The translations under genes and the position numbers were made by a program. DNA of 64,000 nucleotides from NCBI RefSeq assembly GCF_002024505.1, contig NZ_CP019402.1, forward strand, positions 1,240,001-1,304,000, written 5' to 3'. The notes beneath the pieces were generated by a model that saw nothing but the letters and a program-made list of their open reading frames with translations, did not search any database and was not told where the DNA came from. The stretch comes from Plantibacter flavus (GTDB taxonomy: Bacteria > Actinomycetota > Actinomycetes > Actinomycetales > Microbacteriaceae). Shown here one piece after another: positions 35,182 through 45,187 of the stretch (its first letter is position 1; the number at the start of each line of letters is the position of its first letter).

Positions 35182-35772
35182 GTGACCACGGGACCGGAAG
35201 CCGACGCTGCACCGCAGGTGTCATTGGCGAACGTGCTCGACGCGCTCCTCGTCCGAGTGGCCGGCGGCGACCAGGTCGCGTTCAGCGAGCTGTACGACCA
35301 CATCGCCCCGCGGGTCCTCGGACTCGTCAAGCGGGTGCTCGTCGACCACGCGCAGTCCGAAGAGGTCACCCAGGAGGTGTTCCTGGAGGTCTGGCAGAAC
35401 GCCCAGAAGTTCGAGGCGGGCAAGGGCACGGCGACGACCTGGGTGCTCACCATGGCCCACCGTCGTGCGATCGACCGCGTGCGCGCCTCACAGGCCGGAC
35501 GCGACCGCGACCTCAAGATCGGCATCCGCGACTTCGACGAGCGTGTCGACAACGTGCAGGAGACGGTCGAGATCCGGATCGAGCACGAGCGCGTCAAGCG
35601 GGCCTTCGTCCGCTTGAGCGAGCTGCAACGCGAGGCTGTTTCGCTCGCCTACTACGGCGGCTACAGTCACAGCGAGATCTCGAACCTGCTCGGCGTGCCG
35701 ATCGGCACGGTGAAGACCAGGTTGCGAGACGGAATGATCAGACTTCGAGACGAGTTGGGGGTGCGTACATGA
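35182..35772 (+). CDS. sigK: ECF sigma factor SigK
   Basis: A 196-residue ECF sigma factor similar to mycobacterial SigK. Region 2: FSELYDHIAPRVLGLVKRVL, QSEEVTQEVFLEVWQNAQ, and TATTWVLTMAHRRAIDRVR. Region 4: LSELQREAVSLAYYGGYSH followed by EISNLLGVPIGTVKTRLRDG. Start chosen as GTG at 35182 with GAGAAG upstream; longer in-frame starts lack similarity. The stop overlaps the rskA start as ATGA, tightly coupling factor and anti-sigma. In mycobacteria SigK controls a small redox-linked secreted-protein regulon; the regulon here is unknown. Confidence 0.88.
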   Translation: MTTGPEADAAPQVSLANVLDALLVRVAGGDQVAFSELYDHIAPRVLGLVKRVLVDHAQSEEVTQEVFLEVWQNAQKFEAGKGTATTWVLTMAHRRAIDRVRASQAGRDRDLKIGIRDFDERVDNVQETVEIRIEHERVKRAFVRLSELQREAVSLAYYGGYSHSEISNLLGVPIGTVKTRLRDGMIRLRDELGVRT

Positions 35773-36617
35773 CCGAGCGAGACGATGCAACAGACCTGGC
35801 AGCCGGAAACGCGCTGCACACCCTGACCCCGCGCGAGCAGGAGCGGTTCGACCGCCTGCGAGCCGAACACGAGTCCGTCCGCGAGGAAGCGGCGGAATTC
35901 GAGGAGACCGTCGCCATGCTCGACCTCGCAGCACCTCCCGTGCAGCCGTCGGCAGCGCTCAAGAACTCCCTCATGGCCGCGATCCAGAACCTGCCGCAGC
36001 TGTCCGCTGACGCCCCCGTCGATGCTCCTGTCGCAGAGGTGCAGGCGCTTCCGACCGCGGTCCCGGAGGTCGACGAGACGCCGGTCTCGACACCGACGAC
36101 CACGCCGCCCGCTGCAGCAGCGACCACCCCGGTGGTCGGTGCGGCGGAACGCAAGGCCGCCTCACGGTGGCGTCGCAGCGTCGTCGGCATGGTGGTCGGC
36201 GCCGCAGCAGCGGTCGGCCTCATCTTCGGCGGTGTCGGACTCGCGAACACCTTCGGTGGTGGATCCCTCACGCAGACGGTCGCGCTCGCGGAGATCAACG
36301 CGGCGTCCGACGTCCAGCGCGCGAAGGTGTCGATGGACGATGCGACGGCGACCCTCGTCTGGTCGGGTGAGCTCGGCAAGTCCGCCCTGCTCGTCGACGG
36401 ACTCGGGTCCCTGCCGTCGGACAAGGTCTACGAACTCTGGTACATCGGCGAGGGAGGCCCGGTCTCGGCCGGCACCTTCTCGGCAGCGAACGGCACCACC
36501 TGGCGTGTCCTCGATGGCGCCATGAGTGCGGGCGACAAGGTCGGCGTGACGGTCGAGCCGCAGGGTGGCTCCAAGCAGCCCACCACCGATCCGATCATGG
36601 TCATCGAGACGGCGTAG
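35769..36617 (+). CDS. rskA: RskA-type anti-sigma factor
   Basis: A 282-residue membrane anti-sigma factor. The N-terminal helical anti-sigma part (residues 1-70, with LHTLTPREQERFDRL) lacks the zinc-binding His-Cys-Cys set seen in the fusion protein elsewhere in the window. A Pro/Thr-rich stretch leads to one membrane helix near residues 135-160. The C-terminal extracytoplasmic RskA domain contains KVYELWYIGEGGPVSAGTF and DKVGVTVEPQGGSKQPT. It holds SigK at the membrane until regulated proteolysis. Translationally coupled to sigK. Confidence 0.9.
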   Translation: MTERDDATDLAAGNALHTLTPREQERFDRLRAEHESVREEAAEFEETVAMLDLAAPPVQPSAALKNSLMAAIQNLPQLSADAPVDAPVAEVQALPTAVPEVDETPVSTPTTTPPAAAATTPVVGAAERKAASRWRRSVVGMVVGAAAAVGLIFGGVGLANTFGGGSLTQTVALAEINAASDVQRAKVSMDDATATLVWSGELGKSALLVDGLGSLPSDKVYELWYIGEGGPVSAGTFSAANGTTWRVLDGAMSAGDKVGVTVEPQGGSKQPTTDPIMVIETA

Positions 36618-36630
36618 TCCGTTCCCTCCG

Positions 36631-36677
36631 GTCCGCGAGAGCCTGTCGGCAGGCCTCACCTCGACAGACTCGCGGAC
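36631..36677. repeat. Imperfect hairpin after rskA
   Basis: GTCCGCGAG (36631-36639) pairs with CTCGCGGAC (36669-36677), and CTGTCG pairs with CGACAG inside. The loop contains GCAGGCCTCACC. The inner part resembles the CTCGACAGGCTC repeat family seen after mtlD and after the XRE-cupin gene. It precedes the strong terminator. Confidence 0.5.
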
Positions 36678-36689
36678 GTGCTGCGGACG

Positions 36690-36728
36690 ACGACAGCCCC
36701 GCCCGGGAATCCCGGGCGGGGCTGTCGT
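36690..36728. terminator. Bidirectional terminator between rskA and pstB
   Basis: An 18-bp perfect stem with a 3-base loop (36690-36707 with 36711-36728), almost all G/C, between the converging ends of rskA and pstB. No T-run on either side, but the position and strength fit a two-way terminator. Confidence 0.8.
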
Positions 36729-36743
36729 GGTGCCGGCGTCAGA

Positions 36744-37523
36744 TCAACCGAAGCGACCCGAGACGTAGTCCTCGGTCGCCTGGACGGACGGCTTCGAGAA
36801 CATCGTCGTGGTGTCGTCGTACTCGATGAGCTTGCCCGGCTTGCCGGTGCCCGCGATGTTGAAGAACGCGGTCTTGTCGCTGACGCGGCTCGCCTGCTGC
36901 ATGTTGTGCGTCACGATCACGATCGTGTACTCCTGCTTGAGCTCCTCGATGAGGTCTTCGATGGCGAGCGTGGAGATCGGGTCGAGGGCCGAGCAGGGCT
37001 CGTCCATCAGGACGACGTCGGGGGAGACTGCGATGGCGCGGGCGATGCAGAGACGCTGCTGCTGACCACCGGAGAGGCCGGAGCCCGGCTTGTCGAGGCG
37101 GTCCTTCACCTCGTTCCAGAGGTTGGCGCCCTGGAGCGAACGCTCGACGAGCGCGTCCTGGTCGGACTTCGACATCTTCCGGTTGTTGAGCTTGACGCCC
37201 GCGAGCACGTTCTCCTTGATGCTCATCGTCGGGAACGGGTTCGGGCGCTGGAAAACCATGCCGACCTGGCGACGGACGAGGACCGGGTCGACGCCTGGGC
37301 CGTAGAGGTTGTTGCCGTCGATCAGGACCTCACCCTCGACGCGTGCGCCGGGGATCACCTCGTGCATACGGTTCAGGGTGCGGAGGAAGGTCGACTTCCC
37401 ACAGCCGGAGGGGCCGATGAACGCGGTGACCGTGCGGGGCTGGATCTGGAGGGAGACGCCCTCGACGGCCATGAAGCTGCCGTAGAAGACGTTGAGGTCG
37501 TTGACTTCGATGCTCTTGGACAC
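36744..37523 (-). CDS. pstB: Phosphate ABC transporter ATP-binding protein
   Basis: ATPase of the high-affinity phosphate importer, 259 residues. Walker [20 protein letters not shown], signature [16 protein letters not shown], Walker [14 protein letters not shown], and the switch His in [14 protein letters not shown] are present. The characteristic [16 protein letters not shown] of PstB is seen. It lies 20 bases after pstA in the pst operon and is bounded by a bidirectional terminator. Confidence 0.97.
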   Translation of the reverse strand: MSKSIEVNDLNVFYGSFMAVEGVSLQIQPRTVTAFIGPSGCGKSTFLRTLNRMHEVIPGARVEGEVLIDGNNLYGPGVDPVLVRRQVGMVFQRPNPFPTMSIKENVLAGVKLNNRKMSKSDQDALVERSLQGANLWNEVKDRLDKPGSGLSGGQQQRLCIARAIAVSPDVVLMDEPCSALDPISTLAIEDLIEELKQEYTIVIVTHNMQQASRVSDKTAFFNIAGTGKPGKLIEYDDTTTMFSKPSVQATEDYVSGRFG

Positions 37524-37543
37524 GGGGTTCCTTTGCTCGCGGC

Positions 37544-38644
37544 CTAGCGGCCGAACTTGGGGGCGAAGATCTTGGCGATGAGTCGGGCGATGAGGTTCAG
37601 CGCCATGACGATGAGGATGAGGACGAGCGCGCCGGTCCAGGCGCGGTCCACGTAGGAGGCCCCGTCGGTGCCCTGGTTCGCGTACTGGGTGTACACGAAG
37701 ACCGGGAGGGTCATCATCGGGCCGTCGAAGAGGTTGTAGTTCATGCTCTGGGTGAAGCCGGCGATGATCAGGAGGGGCGCGGTCTCACCGATGACGCGGG
37801 CGACGGCGAGCGTCACGCCGGTGATGATGCCGGCGATCGAGGTCGGGAGGACGATCTTGAGGATGGTCAGCCACTTCGGCACACCGAGCGCGTACGAGGC
37901 CTCGCGCAGTTCGTTCGGGACGAGCTTGAGCATCTCCTCGCTCGACCGCACGACGACGGGGATCATGAGCAGCGACAGCGCGATGGCACCGCCGATGCCG
38001 AGCCGGACGCCCGGGCCGAAGAAGATCGCGAGGAGGGCGAACGCGAACAGGCCGGCGACGATCGACGGGATGCCGGTCATGACGTCGACCAGGAAGGTGA
38101 TGCCCTGTGCCAGCCGTCCACGGCCGTACTCGACGAGGTAGATGGCGGTCAGGATGCCGATCGGGATGGAGATGATCGACGTGGCCAGCGTGATGAGCAG
38201 TGTGCCGGTGATGGCGTGCAACGCGCCACCGCCCTCACCGACGACGTTCCGCATCGACAGCGAGAAGTAGTTGAGGTCGAACCGGGCGGCGCCGGCCGAG
38301 ATCACCGTGATGGCGACCGAGACGAGCGGCAGGAGCGCGATGACGAAGGCCGCGGTCACCAGGGTGGTGAGCAGGCGGTCCTTGGCCTTCCGGCGACCTT
38401 CGACCATGAGTGACGCGACGTAGACGGTGACCGCGTAGAGCGCGGCGCCGAGCACGACGGCCCCGGGGACGTTGTAGCTCTTGTCGGCGGTCGACTGCTG
38501 CAGCAGCAGGAAGATGACTCCGCTGACGATGAGGCTGCCCGCGAGGATGGTGAGCGGAGCGAACTTCGGCAGCTTGCCCGCGGTGAGCGAGTTGGAGAAC
38601 GGCGTGGCGATGGACGCCTGACGGCGGTCGGTCGTGGCGGTCAT
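37544..38644 (-). CDS. pstA: Phosphate ABC transporter permease PstA
   Basis: Membrane subunit, 366 residues with six or more membrane helices, longer than the E. coli protein because of an extra N-terminal hydrophobic part (about residues 30-110). The permease EAA loop region reads LRDEL-like [26 protein letters not shown]. The start overlaps the pstC stop as TGATG. It pairs with PstC to form the channel. Confidence 0.95.
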   Translation of the reverse strand: MTATTDRRQASIATPFSNSLTAGKLPKFAPLTILAGSLIVSGVIFLLLQQSTADKSYNVPGAVVLGAALYAVTVYVASLMVEGRRKAKDRLLTTLVTAAFVIALLPLVSVAITVISAGAARFDLNYFSLSMRNVVGEGGGALHAITGTLLITLATSIISIPIGILTAIYLVEYGRGRLAQGITFLVDVMTGIPSIVAGLFAFALLAIFFGPGVRLGIGGAIALSLLMIPVVVRSSEEMLKLVPNELREASYALGVPKWLTILKIVLPTSIAGIITGVTLAVARVIGETAPLLIIAGFTQSMNYNLFDGPMMTLPVFVYTQYANQGTDGASYVDRAWTGALVLILIVMALNLIARLIAKIFAPKFGR

Positions 38645-39588
38645 CAGTTCGCTCCCGAGAATTCTTTACGACGGTTGACGATGAGTCTGGCGATGAAGTT
38701 CACCACGAAGGTGATGATGAACAGGATCAGGCCGGTGGCGATGAGCTTGTTCACGTCGATGCCGAACGACTCGGGGAAGTTCAGGGCGATGTTCGCCGCG
38801 ATGGTGTTCGGGTTGCTCGAGGTGAGCAGGAAGAACGAGTAGACGGCGGCGGGGGAGAGCACGAGGGCCACAGCCATCGTCTCGCCGAGCGCTCGTCCGA
38901 GGCCCAGCATCGAGGCGGACACGATGCCGGGACGGCCGAACGGCAGGACCGCCATCTGGATCATCTCCCAGCGCGTCGCGCCGAGCGCGAGTGCGGCCTC
39001 CTCGTGGAGCTTCGGGGTCTGGAGGAAGATCTCCCGGGAGATGGCCGTGATGATCGGGATGATCATGACCGCGAGCACGAGGGCGACGGTGAGGATCGTA
39101 CGACCGGTGCCGGACACCGTGCCACCGAAGAGCGGGATCCATCCGAGGTTCTCGGACAGCCAGGCGAAGAAGGGCTGGACGAACGGCGCGAGCACGAGCG
39201 CGCCCCAGAGGCCGTAGACGACCGACGGCACGGCGGCCAGGAGGTCGATGACGTAGCCGAGGGCGACCGCGAGTCGTCGCGGCGCGTAGTGGGTGATGAA
39301 GAGCGCGATCCCGAGCGAGAGCGGCACGGCGATCGCGAGGGCGAGGATGGCCGCCCAGATGGTTCCGAAGACGAAGGGGCCGACGTAGGCCCAGAAGCTC
39401 GTCGGAGCACCGGTGAACGACGAGGAGTCGGCCGTGAGGGCCGGGAACGCCTGGACGATGAGGAAGATCGCGACCGCCGCCAGGATGACGAGGATGAGTG
39501 ATCCGGAGACGAGGGAGAGCGTCGAGAAGACGCGGTCGCCGACTCGTTGCTTGGCTTTGGGTCTCGCAGCTAGGGCCTCGACAGCCAT
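38644..39588 (-). CDS. pstC: Phosphate ABC transporter permease PstC
   Basis: Membrane subunit of 314 residues with six helices. The permease loop is KLHEEAALALGATRWEMIQM, followed by GRALGETMAVALVL, the usual PstC conserved part. The ATG at 39588 gives the expected N-terminus. It follows pstS after a 130-base gap with a strong hairpin. It overlaps pstA by one base. Confidence 0.95.
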   Translation of the reverse strand: MAVEALAARPKAKQRVGDRVFSTLSLVSGSLILVILAAVAIFLIVQAFPALTADSSSFTGAPTSFWAYVGPFVFGTIWAAILALAIAVPLSLGIALFITHYAPRRLAVALGYVIDLLAAVPSVVYGLWGALVLAPFVQPFFAWLSENLGWIPLFGGTVSGTGRTILTVALVLAVMIIPIITAISREIFLQTPKLHEEAALALGATRWEMIQMAVLPFGRPGIVSASMLGLGRALGETMAVALVLSPAAVYSFFLLTSSNPNTIAANIALNFPESFGIDVNKLIATGLILFIITFVVNFIARLIVNRRKEFSGAN

Positions 39589-39675
39589 GGGTTCCCGTTC
39601 TCTCGATGCGATGGTGGTGCCCCTCGACGGACTCGGGGAGCGGTTACTGCGGGTGTTGCGAGTGCTGGTGACGCA

Positions 39676-39712
39676 GGTCGAGCGTGCCGGGCAGGGCCCG
39701 GCACGCTCGACC
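39676..39712 (-). terminator. Strong hairpin between pstS and pstC
   Basis: A 17-bp perfect stem (39676-39692 with 39696-39712) with a 3-base loop lies 6 bases after the pstS stop. No T-run is present. In many pst operons such a hairpin reduces read-through so that PstS is made in excess over the permease. That effect is inferred here. Confidence 0.7.
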
Positions 39713-39718
39713 GTTGGA

Positions 39719-40810
39719 CTACTTGATGGTCGCGATCGCGTCCTGGACCTTCTTGGCGAGGTCTGCGGAGAGCGGCGCAGCACCGGCCGACTTCGCAGCC
39801 TCTTCCTGGCCGGCGTCGCTGGCGATGTAGCCGGCGTACGCCTTGACGAGGTCGGCGACCTTCGGGTCGGCGTACTCCTGGCAGGCGATGAGGTAGCTCA
39901 CGAGCACGATCGGGTAGTGGGTCGCGTCCGTGGTCTCGCGGTCGAGCTTGATGGCGATGTCGTTCGCCTCGCGGCCTTCGACGAGCGGCGAGCCCTCGAC
40001 GACGGCGGCAGCACCCTCGGCGCTGTACTCGACGAACTCCTCGCCGACCTTGATCTTCGCGACACCGAGGTCGCCGGCCTTCGACGCGTCGGCGTAGCCG
40101 ATGGTGCCGGTGCCGCCCTTGACGGTGTCGACGACACCGGAGGTGCCCTTGGCGCCCTCACCCGACTGGAACGGGAAGGTGTCGGCCGGCTCAGCGGTCC
40201 AGACGTCGGGCGCGTTCTTGCCCAGGTAGTCGGCGAAGTTCTTCGTCGTACCCGAGTCGTCCGAACGGTGGACGGCGGTGATGGCCGTGGAGGGGAGCTT
40301 CGCGTCGGGGTTCAGAGCGACGATCGCCGGGTCGTCCCAGCTGGTGATCTGACCCGCGAAGATCTTCGCGATGGTCGAGGCGTCGAGGTTGAGCTCGTCG
40401 ACACCCTCGATGTTGAAGATGACTGCGATGGGGGAGATGTAGACCGGGAGGTCGATCGCCTTGGTGTCCGCTGCGCATGCGGCGAAGGTGCTCGTGAGCT
40501 CCTCGTCGGACAGCGCCGAGTCGGAACCGGCGAACTGCACACCGCCGGCGATGAACGCCTTGCGGCCGGCGCCGGAGCCGTCGGGGGAGTAGTTGATGGT
40601 GACGTCCGGGTTGGCCGTCTGGAAGGCGGCGACCCAGGCTTCCTGGGCGCTGCCCTGCGACGATGCGCCGCTACCGGCCAGGCTGCCCTTGAGGTCGCTG
40701 GCGGCTGCGCTCGTGGCTGTGGCGCCGCCTTCGTTGGCCGCACAGGAGGTCAGTGCGACGGCTGCGACTGCTGCTACGACCGCGACGCGGCCGAAACGTG
40801 AGAACTTCAC
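39719..40810 (-). CDS. pstS: Phosphate-binding lipoprotein PstS
   Basis: Substrate-binding protein of the phosphate importer. A lipoprotein signal VKFSRFGRVAVVAAVAAVA ends in the lipobox LTSC. Mature PBP fold includes GSGASSQGSAQEAWVAAFQ, SGAGRKAFIAG, FAGSDSALSDEEL, and the phosphate-binding RSDDSGTTKNFADYL. The GTG at 40810 is my preferred start; an ATG four codons upstream (40822) is the alternative. A PHO-box-like repeat lies about 90 bases upstream. First gene of pstSCAB. Confidence 0.95.
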   Translation of the reverse strand: MKFSRFGRVAVVAAVAAVALTSCAANEGGATATSAAASDLKGSLAGSGASSQGSAQEAWVAAFQTANPDVTINYSPDGSGAGRKAFIAGGVQFAGSDSALSDEELTSTFAACAADTKAIDLPVYISPIAVIFNIEGVDELNLDASTIAKIFAGQITSWDDPAIVALNPDAKLPSTAITAVHRSDDSGTTKNFADYLGKNAPDVWTAEPADTFPFQSGEGAKGTSGVVDTVKGGTGTIGYADASKAGDLGVAKIKVGEEFVEYSAEGAAAVVEGSPLVEGREANDIAIKLDRETTDATHYPIVLVSYLIACQEYADPKVADLVKAYAGYIASDAGQEEAAKSAGAAPLSADLAKKVQDAIATIK

Positions 40811-40898
40811 AGGGATGTCCATTCATTGGTGTGGGTGCGAGCCGGTGCTGGCTCGTCAGTGACGCTAACCATGCGGCATGACGAGCATCCCCCGTGAT

Positions 40899-40916
40899 GG
40901 TAAACAACGGGTGAAC
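40899..40916 (-). promoter_or_regulatory. PHO box upstream of pstS
   Basis: On the minus strand GTTCACC-CGTT-GTTTACC forms two 7-base direct repeats with an 11-base period, matching the actinobacterial PhoP/RegX3 box (GTTCACC-N4 units). It is about 90 bases before pstS. The regulator RegX3 is encoded in the same window. Confidence 0.75.
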
Positions 40917-41004
40917 GGATATCGACGGATTCATGGCGTCCGACGTGGCGACGCCGCGAATGCACCACGAACGGCCCCTGTTCAGGGGGGGGCGATCGGA
41001 TGGG

Positions 41005-41943
41005 TCAGACGCGGGGTTCGTGCGTCTCGATCGCGATGATGCCGGAGCTCGGATTCGTCCGGGAGAGGTGCACGATGGAGAACGCCCCGGTCTCGAGTGC
41101 GGCGGCGCTCCCGAGGTAGGAGCCTCGGGTGGACCCGGTGGCGAGCGCGATCTCGTGCAGGATCTCGGGGAGGACCGGCCCGTGGCTGCAGAGGATGGCC
41201 GTCTTGAGCGCCCGGACACGGCGACCGACGACCCGGCGGACGTCGGATTCGCCCCGCTCGTAGGCGTCCTGGCTGATGAGGTCGGAGCGTTTGGGCTCGA
41301 TGCCCGCGGCCGCGGCGATCGGGCTGACGGTGCTGACGCAGCGCACGGCCGTGCTCGTCACGATCTTGCGGGGGCCGAAGGCCAGCAGGGTCGGGACGTT
41401 CCCCGCGGCCTGCTTGACCCCGCGCGGCGCCAGTGGCCTGGTCGCGTCCTCGCCGGACCATTCCGAGGGCGACGTGGCCTTCCCGTGGCGCATCGCGATG
41501 AGGGCGAAGGTCGCGGTGACACCTTCGTCGACCAGCGCGGCGAAGGCGTCGAGGATCTCCACGTCGCGCTCGTAGCTGAGGTAGCTCCGTGCCCGTTTGA
41601 CGGTGACCCACTCCAGGGCTGCGACCTCGCCGTTCGGGATGAACGTGCTCTCGCGGACGGCCTGGTCGGTGACCTCCGCGGACCAGTAGTGGACGATCTT
41701 CTCGCGACCGCTCGACAGGGGGTACGTGGAGACGCCGAGCGGCACACCGAGGTGGACGCTCAGGCCGGTCTCCTCTTTGATCTCCCGCACGGCCGTCTGC
41801 GCGAGCGTCTCCCCGGGATCGACCTTGCCCTTGGGGATCGTGACGTCGCCGTACACCGTCCGGTGGATGACGAGGAGGTGGACCTTGCCGTCGATGAGGC
41901 GCCAGCACACGGCACCGGCTGCGTAGATTGCCGTCGTCGTCAT
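41005..41943 (-). CDS. Nudix hydrolase fused to histidine-phosphatase domain (MutT1-like)
   Basis: A 312-residue protein like mycobacterial MutT1. The N-terminal Nudix domain shows KGKVDPGETLAQTAVREIKE with the EETGL end of the box. The C-terminal histidine-phosphatase domain begins at IAMRHGKATSP, with the expected second histidine in ILCSHGPVLPEILHE. MutT1 degrades 8-oxo-GTP/dGTP and diadenosine polyphosphates. The ATG at 41943 has GAGG 8 bases upstream. It follows ppk by 52 bases on the same strand, so the two may be co-transcribed. Confidence 0.9.
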   Translation of the reverse strand: MTTTAIYAAGAVCWRLIDGKVHLLVIHRTVYGDVTIPKGKVDPGETLAQTAVREIKEETGLSVHLGVPLGVSTYPLSSGREKIVHYWSAEVTDQAVRESTFIPNGEVAALEWVTVKRARSYLSYERDVEILDAFAALVDEGVTATFALIAMRHGKATSPSEWSGEDATRPLAPRGVKQAAGNVPTLLAFGPRKIVTSTAVRCVSTVSPIAAAAGIEPKRSDLISQDAYERGESDVRRVVGRRVRALKTAILCSHGPVLPEILHEIALATGSTRGSYLGSAAALETGAFSIVHLSRTNPSSGIIAIETHEPRV

Positions 41944-41995
41944 AGTCACTGCCTCGTCGTGTCGTGGTGCTCGGGTGGGTCGCGCTGCGGAGTCG

Positions 41996-44191
41996 TCAGC
42001 GACGGTTCCTCGGCCGGCGGCGGGCCGCGGTCTCGAGCATGAGGGAGTCTTGCAGATCCGTGAGCGGTCGTCCGTCAGCGTCGACCGCGTGGCGCGTCCA
42101 GATGCCGTCGGCGTCGAGCCACCACGACGACGTCTGCTCGTCGAGTGCCTGCTCGAACATCGCGGCGGTCGCCTCGAGGTGCTTGGGGTCGGTGAGCCTG
42201 ACGAGCGCCTCGACGCGGCGGTCGAGGTTGCGGTGCATCATGTCGGCACTGCCGATGAACACGTGCGGGTCGCCGTCGTTGTGGAACGAGAAGATGCGCG
42301 AGTGTTCGAGGTAGCGCCCGAGGATGGAGCGCACGCGGATCGTCTCGCTCATCCCCGGCTGGCCGGGCTTCAGCGCGCAGATCCCGCGGACCCACAGGTC
42401 GACCGGGACCCCCGCCTGGCTGGCTCGGTAGAGCGCGTCGATGATCGCCTCGTCCACCATCGAGTTGACCTTGATGCGGATCCCGGACGGCTTGCCCTCC
42501 TCGGCGTTCGTGCGCTCCTGCTCGATGTGCTTGAGGAGGCCCTTGCGCAGGTGGCGCGGCGCGACGAGGAGGCGCTTGAACTTCTTCTCGATCGCGTAGC
42601 CGGACAGCTCGTTGAAGAGGCGGGTGAGGTCCTTACCGACCTGGTCGTCGGCCGTGAAGAGACCGAGGTCCTCGTAGATGCGGCTCGTCTTCGGGTTGTA
42701 GTTGCCCGTGCCGATGTGGCTGTAGTGGCGCAGGACCCCGCGCTCCTGTCGGACGACGAGCGCGAGCTTGCAGTGCGTCTTCAGTCCGACGAGGCCGTAG
42801 ACGACGTGGACGCCGGCCTTCTCGAGCTTCCTGGCCCAGGAGATGTTGTTCTGCTCATCGAACCGGGCCTTGATCTCGACCAGCGCGAGGACCTGCTTGC
42901 CGGCCTCCGCCGCGTCGATGAGTGCTTCGACGATGGGGCTGTCGCCCGAGGTCCGGTACAGGGTCTGCTTGATCGCGAGCACGTGCGGGTCGGCGGCGGC
43001 CTGCTCGATGAACGCCTGCACGCTCGTGGCGAAGGACTCGTACGGGTGGTGGACCAGGACGTCCTCACGGGCGATCGACCGGAAGAGGTCGGGCTTGCCG
43101 TTCGGTTCGTCGGGCTGGAACTGCAGCGCCGTGGTCGGTACCCGCTTCGGGTACTGGAGGTCCGGACGGTCGATGCCGGCGAGGCTGAAGAGGCCGCCGA
43201 GGTCGAGCGGCGATGGCAGGCGGTAGACCTCCTGCTCGGTGATGTCGAGTTCGCGGACGAGGAGTCCGAGGGTGACGTCGTCCATGTCGTCGGTGATCTC
43301 GAGCCGGATGGGCGGCCCGAACCGGCGGCGCAGCAGCTCCTTCTCGAGTGCCTGGATGAGGTTCTCGGTCTCGTCCTCCTCGATCACCATGTCCTCGTTG
43401 CGCGTGACGCGGAAGACGTGGTGGTCGACGATCTCCATGCCGGGGAAGAGGTGGCCGAGGTGGTTGGCGATGACCTCCTCGAGGGCGATGTAGCGCACGC
43501 TGGGGGCGGTGTCCAGCGACGCGGAACGGCGCTCCGCCGGACCGACGCGGACGAAGCGCGGCATCATCTGCGGGACCTTGAGCCGGGCGAACTCCTCGCG
43601 CCCGGTCCGGGTGTTCCGCACTCGGACCGCGAGGTTCAACGAGAGGCCGGAGATGTAGGGGAACGGGTGGGCCGGGTCCACCGCGAGCGGCATGAGCACC
43701 GGGAAGACCTGGTTGCTGAAGTATTCGCTGAGGTATTCGCGGTCGGCTGCGTCGAGTGAATCCCAGGTGACGACCGTGACACCGCGTTCGGCGAGGTCGG
43801 GGCGGACGAGGTCGTGCCAGGCGCGGGCGTGCCGTTCCTGCAGGACGTGCGCTTGCTGCGAGATCTCGGACAGGACGTCGGCCGGCGCGTTGCCGACGTT
43901 CGTCGGGACCGCCAGGCCCGTGAGGATGCGGCGCTTCAGGCCGGCGACCCGCACCATGAAGAACTCGTCGAGGTTCGAGGCGAAGATCGCGAGGAAGTTG
44001 GCGCGTTCGAGGACGGGTAGCGCGGGGTCTTCGGCGAGCTCGAGCACACGCTGGTTGAAGGCGAGCCAGCTGAGTTCGCGGTCGAGGTAGCGGTGTTCGG
44101 GCAGCGCGGGATCGTTCCGCTCGAAGGCGGGGTCGAAGTCCTCTTCGTCCCCATCGAGGCCGACATCGAGCACGGTTGGGTCTGCTGGCAT
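41996..44191 (-). CDS. ppk: Polyphosphate kinase (PPK1), RNA-degradosome type
   Basis: Makes polyphosphate from ATP; 731 residues, family-sized. Domains: N-terminal ([20 protein letters not shown]), head domain, and two phospholipase-D-like catalytic domains with [37 protein letters not shown] and the [18 protein letters not shown] segment with His492, the predicted phosphorylated histidine. [21 protein letters not shown] lies in the last part. A PHO-box-like sequence is 44-61 bases upstream of the ATG at 44191, fitting control by RegX3. Confidence 0.95.
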   Translation of the reverse strand: MPADPTVLDVGLDGDEEDFDPAFERNDPALPEHRYLDRELSWLAFNQRVLELAEDPALPVLERANFLAIFASNLDEFFMVRVAGLKRRILTGLAVPTNVGNAPADVLSEISQQAHVLQERHARAWHDLVRPDLAERGVTVVTWDSLDAADREYLSEYFSNQVFPVLMPLAVDPAHPFPYISGLSLNLAVRVRNTRTGREEFARLKVPQMMPRFVRVGPAERRSASLDTAPSVRYIALEEVIANHLGHLFPGMEIVDHHVFRVTRNEDMVIEEDETENLIQALEKELLRRRFGPPIRLEITDDMDDVTLGLLVRELDITEQEVYRLPSPLDLGGLFSLAGIDRPDLQYPKRVPTTALQFQPDEPNGKPDLFRSIAREDVLVHHPYESFATSVQAFIEQAAADPHVLAIKQTLYRTSGDSPIVEALIDAAEAGKQVLALVEIKARFDEQNNISWARKLEKAGVHVVYGLVGLKTHCKLALVVRQERGVLRHYSHIGTGNYNPKTSRIYEDLGLFTADDQVGKDLTRLFNELSGYAIEKKFKRLLVAPRHLRKGLLKHIEQERTNAEEGKPSGIRIKVNSMVDEAIIDALYRASQAGVPVDLWVRGICALKPGQPGMSETIRVRSILGRYLEHSRIFSFHNDGDPHVFIGSADMMHRNLDRRVEALVRLTDPKHLEATAAMFEQALDEQTSSWWLDADGIWTRHAVDADGRPLTDLQDSLMLETAARRRPRNRR

Positions 44192-44234
44192 GCCTTCATC
44201 ATGACACCGTGGCGGGGGTGGTCGCGACGACTGC

Positions 44235-44252
44235 GGTGAACACTGTGTAAAT
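44235..44252 (-). promoter_or_regulatory. PHO-box-like repeat upstream of ppk
   Basis: On the minus strand ATTTACA-CAGT-GTTCACC, two units with an 11-base period; the second is a perfect consensus unit, the first matches 4 of 7 bases. Located 44-61 bases before ppk, a good position for activation. Confidence 0.5.
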
Positions 44253-44281
44253 GCCGCAGCGCCACACCGCTGTGGAGGGGA

Positions 44282-45187
44282 TCAGGCGTCGGTTCTCGCG
44301 TACTGCACGTCGATGGTGTGGTCGGTGAATCCGAGCGATCGGTACAGCGACACCGCAGGGAGGTTGTCGGCTTCGACGTACAGCGTGACCGCCTCCACCC
44401 GTCGATCCCGCAGGCGGGCCAGGCCGGCCTCCATCAGGAGCCGCCCGAGCCCTCGGCCACTGGCCGCCGGGTGCACGCCGACCGCGTACACCTCGCCGAC
44501 CGTGTCCTCGACCTTCAACCAGATGAACCCGAGGAGGTCGCCGTCGGAGCCTCGTGCGAGCAGGAAGTCGTCGGCGTCGAACCAGGACTCGGCCTCCCGG
44601 GCGCGGAGATCGTCGAGGGTCATGCGTCCCTGCTCGGGGTGGTCGGCGAAGGCGAGCGCGTTGACCTCGAGCCACTCCTCCTCGTCGGCTCCCGGCCGGA
44701 ACGTGCCGACCGTGACATCAGCGTGCCCGGCGGTGGCCGGTCGCGCACGGCTCGTGGGCGTCTTGGTCAGGCGGAGCTGCAGCAGCGTCCTGATCGGCGA
44801 GAAGCCGAACTCCTGCGCGAGCACCCGGGAGGCGGGGTGGTCGCCATGTGCCCAGATGCGCACCTGCGGGGGACAGTTGGCGAGGACGCCGCGCAGTGCG
44901 GCGCGACCGTAGCCGTGGCCCCGCCACTCGGGCTCGACGACGAACTCCAGCTCGCCATGTCCGAGGATGGCCGCACCCACGACGGCGAAGTCGTCGGGGT
45001 CGACCGGCGGGTCCTGTGGTTCGACGGCGAGGATCAGCGTCCGGGCGCCGGACGCGGCGTCGATGAGCGACTGATCGCTGAACGGCGGCTGGCCGTCGAC
45101 GAGCGACGCCGTGCGCACGACGCGCTCGAGCGCATCCCGGGTGCGGGCGTCGTCGACGTTACGAACCGACAGTGTCAGCCGGGGCAT
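44282..45187 (-). CDS. mshD: Mycothiol synthase
   Basis: Acetylates Cys-GlcN-inositol in the last step of mycothiol synthesis. It is a 301-residue tandem GNAT protein. The first acetyltransferase half contains [19 protein letters not shown], the second [18 protein letters not shown], each the acetyl-CoA loop of its domain. [19 protein letters not shown] is near the C-terminus. The ATG at 45187 overlaps the glnR gene end by 29 bases, so the pair is coupled. The glnR-mshD order matches mycobacteria. Confidence 0.93.
   Translation of the reverse strand: MPRLTLSVRNVDDARTRDALERVVRTASLVDGQPPFSDQSLIDAASGARTLILAVEPQDPPVDPDDFAVVGAAILGHGELEFVVEPEWRGHGYGRAALRGVLANCPPQVRIWAHGDHPASRVLAQEFGFSPIRTLLQLRLTKTPTSRARPATAGHADVTVGTFRPGADEEEWLEVNALAFADHPEQGRMTLDDLRAREAESWFDADDFLLARGSDGDLLGFIWLKVEDTVGEVYAVGVHPAASGRGLGRLLMEAGLARLRDRRVEAVTLYVEADNLPAVSLYRSLGFTDHTIDVQYARTDA

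Noticed and set aside
34889..35224. Minus-strand open frame of 111 codons over the sigK upstream region
   Set aside because: No domain or ribosome site, and it coincides with strong RNA-like secondary structure, so a structured RNA explains the region better.
41975..43759. 594-codon plus-strand open frame across ppk
   Set aside because: Antisense shadow of ppk with compositional bias only.
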